From the NCBI GenBank assembly GCA_016783065.1, contig JADHXI010000007.1, forward strand, positions 1-43,348: a stretch of DNA of 43,348 bases, read 5' to 3'. The position numbers and the translations under genes are program-made. Below are positions 9,014 through 18,399 of this stretch, piece by piece. The notes under the pieces are model-generated. The model ran no database searches. It had not been told where the DNA came from and saw only the letters and a program-made list of their open reading frames with translations. The DNA comes from Desulfobacteraceae bacterium. Its GTDB lineage: Bacteria; Desulfobacterota; DSM-4660; Desulfatiglandales; Desulfatiglandaceae. The number at the start of each line of letters is the position of its first letter. Within the stretch, counting starts at the first letter, position 1.

Positions 9014-10918
9014 TTAACCTCTGCCCCACACAAGATCAATGAACTCGTCAAGCCCCAGCTTCTGCATTGTTGACCGTAACGGTTTTCCAGTCCTTCTGTG
9101 CCAACCGAGTTCCTCGTAGTAGTCTCTTACCCATCCTTCAATATACGGGGCAGGGCTCATACCTGCTGCAGGCCCCGCATCCGCTGGGGCAGGTTCAATC
9201 ATCCTAGGCGACACGTTAATATCATCTTCTGGCGTAAGCCCGTAACGCATATTAATTATCCTCTCGAGAGTTACCACACGGTGGCCGACAGCTAGTGCCT
9301 CTTCCGGGCTAAAATCATCCCATCCAACAACAGCACCTAAGGCCCCCGTCGTAAATTTCAAGACGCCCGGAATCCCCCATGTCGCAAATACACAGGTTCC
9401 GAAACAATCCTCCCAAAACTTGAGCCGAGTCACCCTGGCTACTTGCTCGCCTTTTTGCCTTGGATCCAGTGGCCCTACTTTTTCTGGATAGCCTACATCA
9501 GCTTCAGGACACCAAATATCGGCAGCTAACGAATGCCATCCGGAACCTGACGAGATGAACTGTACAAGAAGTTCGCCCCATGCCCGCCTCCAATCATGGA
9601 GGTTTATACCTGAGCCTTTGACCTCAACTGCTGCATCTGGTATACCAAGACGCTGTGCCGCCACCTTGGGACCCTCCGTCAACATTTTGACAAACGTTCC
9701 CTCTTTGTTAGCGTACCTCCTCATAAGTTCTATTATCGCGTCTGTATTCCCCCAAGTCAATTCTAGGCCTTCTGTGTCTTCTTTCGTGAGGAGTCCTTTT
9801 TCATATGCCTCAAAAGCAACGGCCATTGCGCACCCTACAGTGCTGGTTTCTAAGCCAAGACGGTCAAAAAGATCTGTCAAGTACAGCGCCTCACCGGGAT
9901 CGCCGCTGGCTCCGGCTCCCATGATTGCAGCAGCCCCTTCTATGTTCTCGCCTCCGCCAGACAGCGATGCTACATAGCCTTTCCACCTGCCTTCTAGCAT
10001 TTCAATGTCATAGCAGCATGCCACCGGACACCTGAAGCACGGTCGAGGTTGGATCTTTTGGTTTTTCCACCCCTTACCAAACCCGGGAAGCTCGTTTCTA
10101 AGCCAGTTATTAGCGGAGACCCCCACAAGCTCCAGAACTCCCTCGTAGTCTACTTTCATATGTGAACCTTGTCCTACGATCGGGTACAACCCTTCCTTGC
10201 CCGCATGTTTATTCCACTCCTTGCTGATTGATCGAAGTTTTTCCGGGTCTCCAACCTTTATATCCCCTGTCCCTCTGACAGCTATTGCCTTCAATTTCTT
10301 GGAGCCCATTACTTGCCCTACGCCTGAATGACAGAATCCGTGATTCCTGTCATTCATAATAGTTGCCCCCGCAACCAAGTTTTCGCCCGCTGGGCCAATA
10401 GACGCTACGCTTGCTCCATCTGCTGCCCCGAGTTTCTTATTAATGCCCAAGTCCTCCTTGACAACCTCTTCCATTTCATGAGTATCCTTGCCTAAGAATT
10501 TCTCGGCATCTCTTATCTCAACTTTGTCATCATCAATCCACAGATAAACCCATTTATCTGAGGCCCCAGTCACTATTATGCCATCCCAGCCAGCCTTACC
10601 CAGGTATGGCCCAAACCATCCATGACTGTGCGCACGCCCAGCAGTGAATTTTGTATCTGCATTTAGCGTTGTAATGGTGCAGTTAGTAGGAGATGGGGTC
10701 CTTGTTCCAATGAGGGGACCATTCATAAAGATCAAAGGATTTTCCGGTTCCAATGGGTCGATACCATTTGGCAACTCCTTCATCAGGTACCATAGACCCA
10801 GACCAAGGTTGCCTACATACTTCCTCAATACAGTTTCATCTGGTAAGGGCTCGCTGCTTGTCTTCCCTTCGCTAAGGTCAATCCGAAGAATTTTCCCGTT
10901 ATATCCGCCTTTTATCAT
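9014..10918 (-). CDS. Aldehyde:ferredoxin oxidoreductase (tungsten/molybdenum bis-pterin family), paralog 1
   Basis: GGYNGKILRIDLSEGKT; GPAGENLVAGATIMNDRNHGFCHSGVGQVMGSKKLKAIAV; CFRCPVACC 4Fe-4S motif; TSTVGCAMAVAFEAYEKGLLT. Confidence 0.92.
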   Translation of the reverse strand: MIKGGYNGKILRIDLSEGKTSSEPLPDETVLRKYVGNLGLGLWYLMKELPNGIDPLEPENPLIFMNGPLIGTRTPSPTNCTITTLNADTKFTAGRAHSHGWFGPYLGKAGWDGIIVTGASDKWVYLWIDDDKVEIRDAEKFLGKDTHEMEEVVKEDLGINKKLGAADGASVASIGPAGENLVAGATIMNDRNHGFCHSGVGQVMGSKKLKAIAVRGTGDIKVGDPEKLRSISKEWNKHAGKEGLYPIVGQGSHMKVDYEGVLELVGVSANNWLRNELPGFGKGWKNQKIQPRPCFRCPVACCYDIEMLEGRWKGYVASLSGGGENIEGAAAIMGAGASGDPGEALYLTDLFDRLGLETSTVGCAMAVAFEAYEKGLLTKEDTEGLELTWGNTDAIIELMRRYANKEGTFVKMLTEGPKVAAQRLGIPDAAVEVKGSGINLHDWRRAWGELLVQFISSGSGWHSLAADIWCPEADVGYPEKVGPLDPRQKGEQVARVTRLKFWEDCFGTCVFATWGIPGVLKFTTGALGAVVGWDDFSPEEALAVGHRVVTLERIINMRYGLTPEDDINVSPRMIEPAPADAGPAAGMSPAPYIEGWVRDYYEELGWHRRTGKPLRSTMQKLGLDEFIDLVWGRG

Positions 10919-11211
10919 TTTTTTCCTCCTTATAACATTTTGTTACTATTTTTTTGCTCGTCTAGTTCATTCCGTTATTCTGAAAGCATATCGGGGCGGG
11001 CTGAGCTACGATGGCATAAGCCTGCGGAGCCCGAAGCGGTCACGCAAGCGGGTGGCAGTGTCAGCTCCATCGAATGTTCGAAACGTCGCCTGCGGTGGCC
11101 TGAAGAATAGGCACTCCAGCGCAAGCCCAGCGCACCGCGTTCCTGGCGCGCAAAAGCAGTGCCGCGAACTGGCTCTTATCACCTCCTTTCTGTCAGAAGG
11201 CTTAAAATAGC

Positions 11212-12519
11212 TTAGCCTCCGAACATTACTCCAGGTAGCCATAGCGAAATTTGAGGGAAAAACATCAAAATGATCATCGTTACTATTTCCACCTGTAGAA
11301 ACCACCAGATTCCACCGAAGATCTCTCCCATTGAGAAGTCTGGCACCACATTCTTAAGCATGTAAGCATTTAATCCTAAAGGTGGCGTAATCATCCCGAT
11401 TTCGTTGGTTTTCACCACCAGAATCCCAAGCCAGATAGGGTTAATGCCCATTTCGATCAATGGGGGTACAATAATAGGTACGGTTAAAAACATCATGGAA
11501 AGAGGGTCAACTATGCATCCTAGGGCAATGAGTATCACCATGAACCCACCAACAAGAACATATGGCGGCAAATCAAGGCTGATTACGTAGTGTGAGATAG
11601 CTGCGGAAGCTCCGCTCAAGGCTAAGAACGATGCGAAAAGCATTGCTCCCACCAGAACAATGCAAACAACAGATGTCGTTCGCGCACTTCCTAGGAACGC
11701 TTCCCGTATCGATTTCGGACTGGTCCTCCCTTTACGCACCAATAGTAATATGAACGCACCCCCCGCCCCGACTGCACCGGCCTCTGTGGGAGTGAAAAAT
11801 CCAGCAAAGAGTCCGCCGATAACCAAGACTACTAACGAAAAAATCCCCCATGTACCCTTAATAGCTCTGCCCCGCTCTCTCCAAGTAACATCAGGCAAGC
11901 GCGGTGCTAGGCTCGGATTCTTCAGCACCCTCAGGTACACCATTATACCGTAACATACGGCAGTCAGCAGGCCAGGCAATATACCAGCGATCAGGAGTCT
12001 AGCTACGGACAGATGGGCAAGAATGGCGAAAACGATGATGCTTAAGCTAGGAGGAATCATTGCCGCTAGTGTCCCAGCTGTTGCCACCGAGCCCGCAGCC
12101 AACTTGCGGTTTACGCCGTATCGCAACATCTCAGGTATCGCCACCTTGCCGAAAACGGCAGTCGCAGCCATGGTCTCTCCGCATGCAGCCGCAAATGCAG
12201 CATTTGCCATCGTGGTAGCTAAAACCAAGCCTCCTTTTAGACGTCCGAGCCATGCCCGGGCTGCTACGTAGAGCTCTTCCGTAATACCAGACTCGTAGGC
12301 AAGATGACCCATAAGTATAAAAAAGGGCAGGACAGTCAAGCTATAGGTCGAGCCAATATTGTATAATCTTGAGCCGAGCAAGCCTAAGGCCGAATCCAGA
12401 CCGCGTATCTCAGCAATTCCAATGGTGCTGACCAAAAGAAAGATAAAGGCCACAGGCATCCTCATCAGTAGCAGCACGCCTAGCATTATTACCAGACAAG
12501 CGATGACCAACATGCTCAT
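11212..12519 (-). CDS. dctM: TRAP transporter large permease subunit (DctM)
   Basis: 435 aa multi-TM; IPPSLSIIVFAILAHLSVARLLIAGILPGLL, FFTPTEAGAVGA, IDPLSMMFLTVPIIVPP. Confidence 0.93.
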   Translation of the reverse strand: MSMLVIACLVIMLGVLLLMRMPVAFIFLLVSTIGIAEIRGLDSALGLLGSRLYNIGSTYSLTVLPFFILMGHLAYESGITEELYVAARAWLGRLKGGLVLATTMANAAFAAACGETMAATAVFGKVAIPEMLRYGVNRKLAAGSVATAGTLAAMIPPSLSIIVFAILAHLSVARLLIAGILPGLLTAVCYGIMVYLRVLKNPSLAPRLPDVTWRERGRAIKGTWGIFSLVVLVIGGLFAGFFTPTEAGAVGAGGAFILLLVRKGRTSPKSIREAFLGSARTTSVVCIVLVGAMLFASFLALSGASAAISHYVISLDLPPYVLVGGFMVILIALGCIVDPLSMMFLTVPIIVPPLIEMGINPIWLGILVVKTNEIGMITPPLGLNAYMLKNVVPDFSMGEIFGGIWWFLQVEIVTMIILMFFPQISLWLPGVMFGG

Positions 12520-13091
12520 GTGTCGTGCCCTCCAGTTCCGCTGCCCGTTTCCCCACGGTTCGCAGTTTGCTCATAGAGGTCCCCTCTTATGAGCAGCGAC
12601 GAAAACTGCACCAGGAACCGCAGAAAGAGCAACCCCATCCCTATGGGGACTGCCATCCGCCATGGCCAAGTCACCATACCCAATGAACCTAACAGTATGT
12701 CTCCCTCTAGGAAGTTGAACCACGTTGACAGTGCAGAGTAGCAGGTAATGATGCCAGTGATGACTACGCATAGTAGAAGGACTACACCCTCTACAAACTG
12801 CTTGGCCCTTTTCGGCAACCGCTGGTAGACGAATTCAACCGTGATATGATCATCTCGTCGCTGCGCGTAAGCAACACCGAAGAAGATAACGTAAACAAAG
12901 AGCAGCATTACAATCTCGTAGGATCCTGTTACCTGCGTAGATAAAGCGCGACGTGCCACCACTGCCGAGATGGTCAACAGCACCATTATCCCCACTGCGA
13001 ATGCACAAAGGAGGGTCACCACTTCCTCCGTCTTTGCTTGAATCCTAGCTAAGCGTTTCCACATTTGGGCTACCTTTTTATGAGCGCCCAC
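12516..13091 (-). CDS. dctQ: TRAP transporter small permease subunit (DctQ)
   Basis: 191 aa, 4 TM; TGSYEIVMLLFVYVIFFGVAYAQRRDDHITVEFVYQRLP; overlaps the dctM start by 4 nt. Confidence 0.9.
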   Translation of the reverse strand: MGAHKKVAQMWKRLARIQAKTEEVVTLLCAFAVGIMVLLTISAVVARRALSTQVTGSYEIVMLLFVYVIFFGVAYAQRRDDHITVEFVYQRLPKRAKQFVEGVVLLLCVVITGIITCYSALSTWFNFLEGDILLGSLGMVTWPWRMAVPIGMGLLFLRFLVQFSSLLIRGDLYEQTANRGETGSGTGGHDT

Positions 13092-13149
13092 CTGAAGGTG
13101 GGCGGCTCAACTCTTTTGGGTGACCGGGAACACACAGTCGCACTGGTGC

Positions 13150-14187
13150 TTAGTCATACTTTCTAAGAAGGTTGAAATACTTGTCGAGCAACTCTTGTGC
13201 TGGGATCCCTTTCGCCTTCTGTTTTTGTACCCAACGATCCCAAACGACCTTAGCCCCTTTTTCCTTAATTATTTCTAGATCCTTTTTGCTAAACTCGACC
13301 TGCTTCATGCCATGCTTCTTTAAAAATTCCCAAGCTTTCTCCTCTTCAGCTCGGTACAACTCAATTTGCTTTTCCACCATTTCTTTGTTCAGGTCTGCCA
13401 TCACACTTTTTACGTCTGGAGGCAGTTTATTCCACGTTTTGAGGTTCATGGTCAGAGTTAAAGGAAGGAAATAGAAGGTCCGAATCCTGACCCAGTAAGG
13501 AAAGATATCATATAGACCAAAGTCTCTCGCAGCAATCGGGGTGCCACAAGCGGCTGCATCGATGACGCCTCTTTCGGCAGCCGAGGGGACTTCCCCCCAA
13601 GGCACAGGGTATGTTGTAACTCCTACTTCCTTTAAGGCCTCAGCCGAACCACCGTGAGCACGAAGCTTTATCTTCTTAAGGTCATCGATGGTCCTGAGTG
13701 GGACACTAGAGAGTATCTCTTGTGGATCCCAGACGGTATGGAACATGAACTTTGAGTTTAACCTAGTAAACTGCTTTTCTACGGCTGGCTGCTGAAAAAT
13801 CTCATTGCCAGCGAGGGCTTGTGCACGATAGGACGAGGTGGTAAATGGCAGGATAGTGACAGTTGCAGCTGAGTACAAGCCTGGATTATACACAGCACAC
13901 GTCATCCCCAAGTCAAATACGCCTTCCTTGATGTTCTCTGGTTGAGCCAACAAATTTCCCAAGGTGCCGCCAAATATTCTGTCAAATTTGACCTTTCCTT
14001 TGGTGCGCTTCTCAACTTGGTCCATCCACAACTCACTAGCAGCCGATAGATAACACTTCGGAAACGGTGAGTGATACTTGAGAGTAATAGGTTTAGCCTC
14101 GGCAGACACCTCGCTTGCCCACATACCAATCAACACTAATGCCAGAATAACGCTAATTACCGTTGTCCATCCTTGCTTCTTTGCCAT
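13150..14187 (-). CDS. dctP: TRAP transporter substrate-binding protein (DctP)
   Basis: Signal peptide; KRTKGKVKFDRIFGGTLGNLLAQPENIKEGVFDLGMTCAVYNPGLYSAATV; LRAHGGSAEALKEVGVTTYPVPWGEVPSAAERGVIDAAACGTP. Confidence 0.92.
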   Translation of the reverse strand: MAKKQGWTTVISVILALVLIGMWASEVSAEAKPITLKYHSPFPKCYLSAASELWMDQVEKRTKGKVKFDRIFGGTLGNLLAQPENIKEGVFDLGMTCAVYNPGLYSAATVTILPFTTSSYRAQALAGNEIFQQPAVEKQFTRLNSKFMFHTVWDPQEILSSVPLRTIDDLKKIKLRAHGGSAEALKEVGVTTYPVPWGEVPSAAERGVIDAAACGTPIAARDFGLYDIFPYWVRIRTFYFLPLTLTMNLKTWNKLPPDVKSVMADLNKEMVEKQIELYRAEEEKAWEFLKKHGMKQVEFSKKDLEIIKEKGAKVVWDRWVQKQKAKGIPAQELLDKYFNLLRKYD

Positions 14188-14395
14188 ATTGAACCTCCTA
14201 ACTATATAAAATGTTACAGAAATTTTGCCCAGGCCTTGACCGGGGCGACTCCAACCATTTGGCGACCACGAAAGGTTTCATCCGCTCATGTCGAAATCCT
14301 CCTTTCCCAAGGTTTTCTGCTTTGCGCGATAGGCTGGATTCCTATGGACACTTGTTTACCCCACGCAAAAGCACCTCATTTTGAGGTTTAAACTC

Positions 14396-16291
14396 TTGAT
14401 CAGTCCGTAAGAAGTCAGGCCTTTTAAGTAATTGAAATAATTGCAAATAAGACTATTTTTTGCTTGCTTTTCGCTTTACATTTTGGTATAAGAAAAGCCA
14501 GATGTTAACCAAATTGTAGGTGAAAAGCATGATACATATTAAAAACCATAGACAGAAGGATCTTTTCGATCCATGGCGTTTTCTAAGTCCTAAACGTCGA
14601 GAGATGTTGAATCAGTCCTGGGCCGGTCTATTTCAAAAAGAACTCCTTTGTGAACTTCCCGTTGGCGAGGTGGCCTCGTTCTTCCACGATGATTTTGGCC
14701 GCCCCACAAAGGAACTGCACACGGTGCTTGGGGCTGTGATTCTTCAACAGACACTCGACTTGACGGATGATGAAACAGTGGATCAGTTAGCCTTTAACAT
14801 CCAGTGGCATTATGCGCTGAATATCACCGAGGAATCGGATTCAGCGAAATATATGTGTCCAAAGACCTTATGGAATATGCGCAGTATAGTTGTTGATAAT
14901 GATCTGGACGCAACTGTCTTCGACCGTATTACAAATAAACTGGCAAAGGTTTTCAAGGTCGATACCGACAACCAAAGGATTGATTCGGTTCATATTAAAT
15001 CCAACATGCGGCGCTTGGGTAGAATTGGTATCTTCACCTCAAGCATCAGCAAGTTCTTGGTCAACCTAAAGCGGGGGCACAAAGAGTTATTCGACACGAT
15101 GGATGAAGGCATCATTGATAAATATCTTTCTGAGAAATCCCTACAATGCTTTTCTATGGTAAAGCCTTCAGAATCAGCCAAAACGCTTAACTCGGTCAGC
15201 GCTGATCTTTTCAACCTGGTGGAACAGTTCAAAGATCACCCTGAAGTCAAGGCCATGCATAGCTATAAACTGCTTGAGCGGGTTTTGAAAGAACAATGTA
15301 ACGTGTCAGATGATGGCAAGCTTGTTGAAGTAAAAAAGCCCAAAGAGATTCCTTCTGACTCTCTTCAAAACCCTTCAGATCCTGACGCAACATACAGCGG
15401 TCATAAGGGTCAGGGCTATCAGGTTCAGGTGATGGAGACCTACTGTAAGGATGAAGATGTTAAAGAAGAGAGCCTGAATCTGATTACTTATATTGAAGTG
15501 GAGCCTGCCCATGAAAGTGACGCGAATGCCCTGATCCCGGCGATAGAATCGAGTGAGGAACGTGGACTTGCCCCTGAAGAACTCCTGGCTGACACCCTTT
15601 ATGGTAGTGATGAAAACTGTCAGAAGGCTGAAAAGCTGGGTGTAGAGGTTGTTTCCCCCGCCAAGAGCACCAAAGAAAAAGACGGCATCACTCTTTCGGA
15701 TTTTGAAGTGTCTGAAAAAGGCGACGTTGTTTCTTGTCCCCAGGGTCATGTATCGGTTAGGACAAAAACGAAGAAAACCCGGCACACCGTCGCATTTGAT
15801 TCTCAACACTGCAGCACCTGCCCCTTTGAGGAAATCTGCCTGGTAAAACAAGGGAAGAAGTATCACTATCTTCGTTACACGGATAAAGAGATGCGATTGG
15901 CAATACGAAGAGCCTACGAGCAAACTGAAGAATTCAAAGACCGCTACAGGTGGCGTTCAGGGTCTGAAGCTACCATGTCGGAGTACGACAGAAGAACCGG
16001 GGTCAAACATCTGAGAGTCAGAGGTTTTAAATCGGTTAGGTTCTGTGCCACCTTAAAAGCCGTCGGAGTGAACATCTTCAGGGCAACTGCCGTCCGAAAG
16101 GCGGTGACTAATGGAAAGCCAGGCCATGGAGGGGTTCTACCTGCTCTAATGCATGCTATTTATGTTGTCAAAGAGCGTTTTTTGAAGGCTTGGAGCCAAT
16201 TGAGAAAAATTTTCACCTTATTTGACCGTCGCGATGGGCATCCCCTCATTATGGCCGCGTAAGGGATGTCTGACTTTTTACAGGACCTCAA
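14396..16291 (+). mobile_element. IS1182-like (DUF772/DDE) insertion sequence with imperfect terminal inverted repeats
   Basis: Left end TTGATCAGTCCGTAAGAAGTCAGGC; reverse complement of right end TTGAGGTCCTGTAAAAAGTCAGAC. Encloses an intact transposase ORF. Confidence 0.65.
14520..16262 (+). CDS. Transposase, IS1182-like (DUF772 + DDE domains)
   Basis: FDPWRFLSPKRREMLNQSWAGLFQKELLCELPVGEVASFFHDDFGRPTKELHTVLGAVILQQTLDLTDDETVDQLAFNIQWHYALNI; C-terminal RYRWRSGSEATMSEYDRRTGVKHLRVRG. Confidence 0.9.
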   Translation: MKSMIHIKNHRQKDLFDPWRFLSPKRREMLNQSWAGLFQKELLCELPVGEVASFFHDDFGRPTKELHTVLGAVILQQTLDLTDDETVDQLAFNIQWHYALNITEESDSAKYMCPKTLWNMRSIVVDNDLDATVFDRITNKLAKVFKVDTDNQRIDSVHIKSNMRRLGRIGIFTSSISKFLVNLKRGHKELFDTMDEGIIDKYLSEKSLQCFSMVKPSESAKTLNSVSADLFNLVEQFKDHPEVKAMHSYKLLERVLKEQCNVSDDGKLVEVKKPKEIPSDSLQNPSDPDATYSGHKGQGYQVQVMETYCKDEDVKEESLNLITYIEVEPAHESDANALIPAIESSEERGLAPEELLADTLYGSDENCQKAEKLGVEVVSPAKSTKEKDGITLSDFEVSEKGDVVSCPQGHVSVRTKTKKTRHTVAFDSQHCSTCPFEEICLVKQGKKYHYLRYTDKEMRLAIRRAYEQTEEFKDRYRWRSGSEATMSEYDRRTGVKHLRVRGFKSVRFCATLKAVGVNIFRATAVRKAVTNGKPGHGGVLPALMHAIYVVKERFLKAWSQLRKIFTLFDRRDGHPLIMAA

Positions 16292-16850
16292 TAACTCGAC
16301 TTTGGCCATTTTTCAATTTTATCTATCTTAGAACCTCAAGGGGTAGAGCTTTTTCACATTGAATTATTATATCATATCAGGTCAATTAGATCACTTCATT
16401 TATTTCTAACCTATTGTTTTAAAAGCCTTATTCTAAGGGAACTAAGATCGGTCAAGAATGGCCAAAATTGAGAATAATATAATATAAAAAAATGTCAAGA
16501 CTTTTTTCACAGCAATTGCGATTCAGACACTATGGAGTTCCGAGGCCGGGTAAGAGCGGGGGTCGGGGTGGCTATAGTCACAGTCCAGCATGGAAAGAGA
16601 GTAAGTTTAGTCTCCTGCCAGAGACCTATCGTGGGAAGTGTATTTGTTGGGATGCTTAGGGCATTTTTGTGGGAGAGGAAATCCCCGAAAGGATGTTCGT
16701 TGGCTGGACTATATTGTTGAGAACCGGTGGGGAAGACAGATAAGGAGGCCCTTGATCATCGTTTCGGTCATGAACCTGTTATACACCACCAATCCGTCTT
16801 TGTGCAGGTTAGGGCAAAGGCTTTCTGCCAGCAACGAGAGCGAGAGCTTT

Positions 16851-16904
16851 GCGTCATTCCGGTGCCTGCCCTGGACTCCGATCCGGGGTTCGCCGGGATG
16901 ACGT
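16851..16904. repeat. REP-like palindromic repeat (GTCATTCCGG...CCGGGATGAC)
   Basis: GCGTCATTCCGGTGCCTGCCCTGGACTCCGATCCGGGGTTCGCCGGGATGACGT; outer arms are complementary. Confidence 0.6.
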
Positions 16905-17000
16905 GACAGACCGGCTTTTCGGGCTTGCTGCCGACTCGATACTTGAGTAAGGCTCAAAACATGAATTCTTGGCCTAAACGGTGATCAAGGCCATAAGGGG

Positions 17001-18135
17001 TCATAAATGTGGCCGGGGGTCCGTCATGACACCCTTCATTTCCCGGCGGAGTCTCCTGCATTTATCAATTATTTTCTTGCGGGCTTTGTCCTCAAGGTTC
17101 GCTATGATGTAAGTGTATTCGATCGGAGTAAACAAACCGTAATAGTTTTCGAAGTAAACGATGATGTGGTTGTCCGAGGGTAATAACTGCTGACGAATAT
17201 GAAGCAGTGTCTGATTGTTTAGTTCCTTTCGTCCCCGGCGGAGGAGATAGTGTTGAAGCAAATTATAGCTAAGCATGATAAAAATGACCTGGTTAACCAC
17301 CATGGAAAAGGCGCGAGAGGTAAATTTAATCAGATCGATGAAGCACTTAAGTTGACGGTGTCGCTCTTCGATAGTTATTCGCAGATGGTATTCCTCAGAT
17401 GCCTCGGAGGGATCCTCTACCTCTTTAGTGTCGATCAGGAGCCATATCTTCTGATGGCCATCAGCATAGGTCTCACGGTTGGCTACAACATTGAGCGGGA
17501 CTGTGCACGAAGACCAGCTCTGAAACTCCCCGATAGTCGCCGTCTCCCTCTTTACGATGGTCTTCTCTGGCGGTAGGGATGGCTTTTGCGCTTTGAGTTG
17601 CTCAAGGGTTTCCTGTCGCTTTTTCTCCCGCTTGACGACGGCCTGGGGCCTTGGGCGGGGTGGATTTTGGGCCTCTACTACGGGCTCTTGTAAGCGAAGC
17701 CAGGTAACATCGGGCAATTTGAACAGGGCCATGGCATCTTCATGAATATCCATATTGCGACGAGCAGGAATAAGCACATCAATGCCATAGTCCTTCTTCC
17801 AGGTGGAGATTTTCCTACCATCCAGAAACCCTCGGTCTAAGATCAGCCTTTTCATCACCCCCTTACCCACCGTCTCCACAAACTCTCTCACCTGCTCATA
17901 AAGCACCGGAGACTCATGGACATTGCCAGGGAGAACCTTTACCGATACAAGAAAGAAAAAGTCCATAGTCCGATTCGTGTGCAGAAGCGACACCATCTTG
18001 TAGCACCGTCTCCACTGGCAACGGGTCTTTTTTCCATCGGTCATCTTTTTATATGCCTTTTCGCTGACCGGATGATCGTTCTCATCAAACTGAAGATTAC
18101 CTATATCATACTTCTCCCGGAATCCTTTTATTAAA
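17001..18135 (-). pseudogene. 5'-truncated IS4-type DDE transposase
   Basis: ILDRGFLDGRKISTWKKDYGIDVLIPAR; TIEERHRQLKCFIDLIKFTSRAFSMVVNQVIFIMLSYNLLQ (Y-x-x-R-x-x-I-E-like region). The frame continues upstream of the annotated Met (GFREKYDIGNLQFDENDHPVSEKAYKK) to stops at ~18135, with no N-terminal domain. Confidence 0.75.
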
Positions 18136-18399
18136 ACAGAAGTTTACATCTGGCAGCCTTTTCCTGTTGGGTATCTGAAAAATTGCTCTTTGTGCTTGTA
18201 ACCTTGTGCCTCATCGAACCCACACATACGATATGAAACCTTAAATCCAATTTTCACTAAGATTATTTCGTATACTAACTAACCTGCAATATACTTTGAT
18301 TATCGATATCTGTTGGTCAGCTTTTTTTGTACCCAAAATGGATTTGATATCAATGAGATACATGAAACGAATTCAACTGATGCGGGTCCCTAGGGAATT

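Noticed and set aside
10644-11210. 188-aa plus-strand ORF
   Set aside because: Half is antisense to AOR1 and half lies in the GC-rich spacer; no coding signature.
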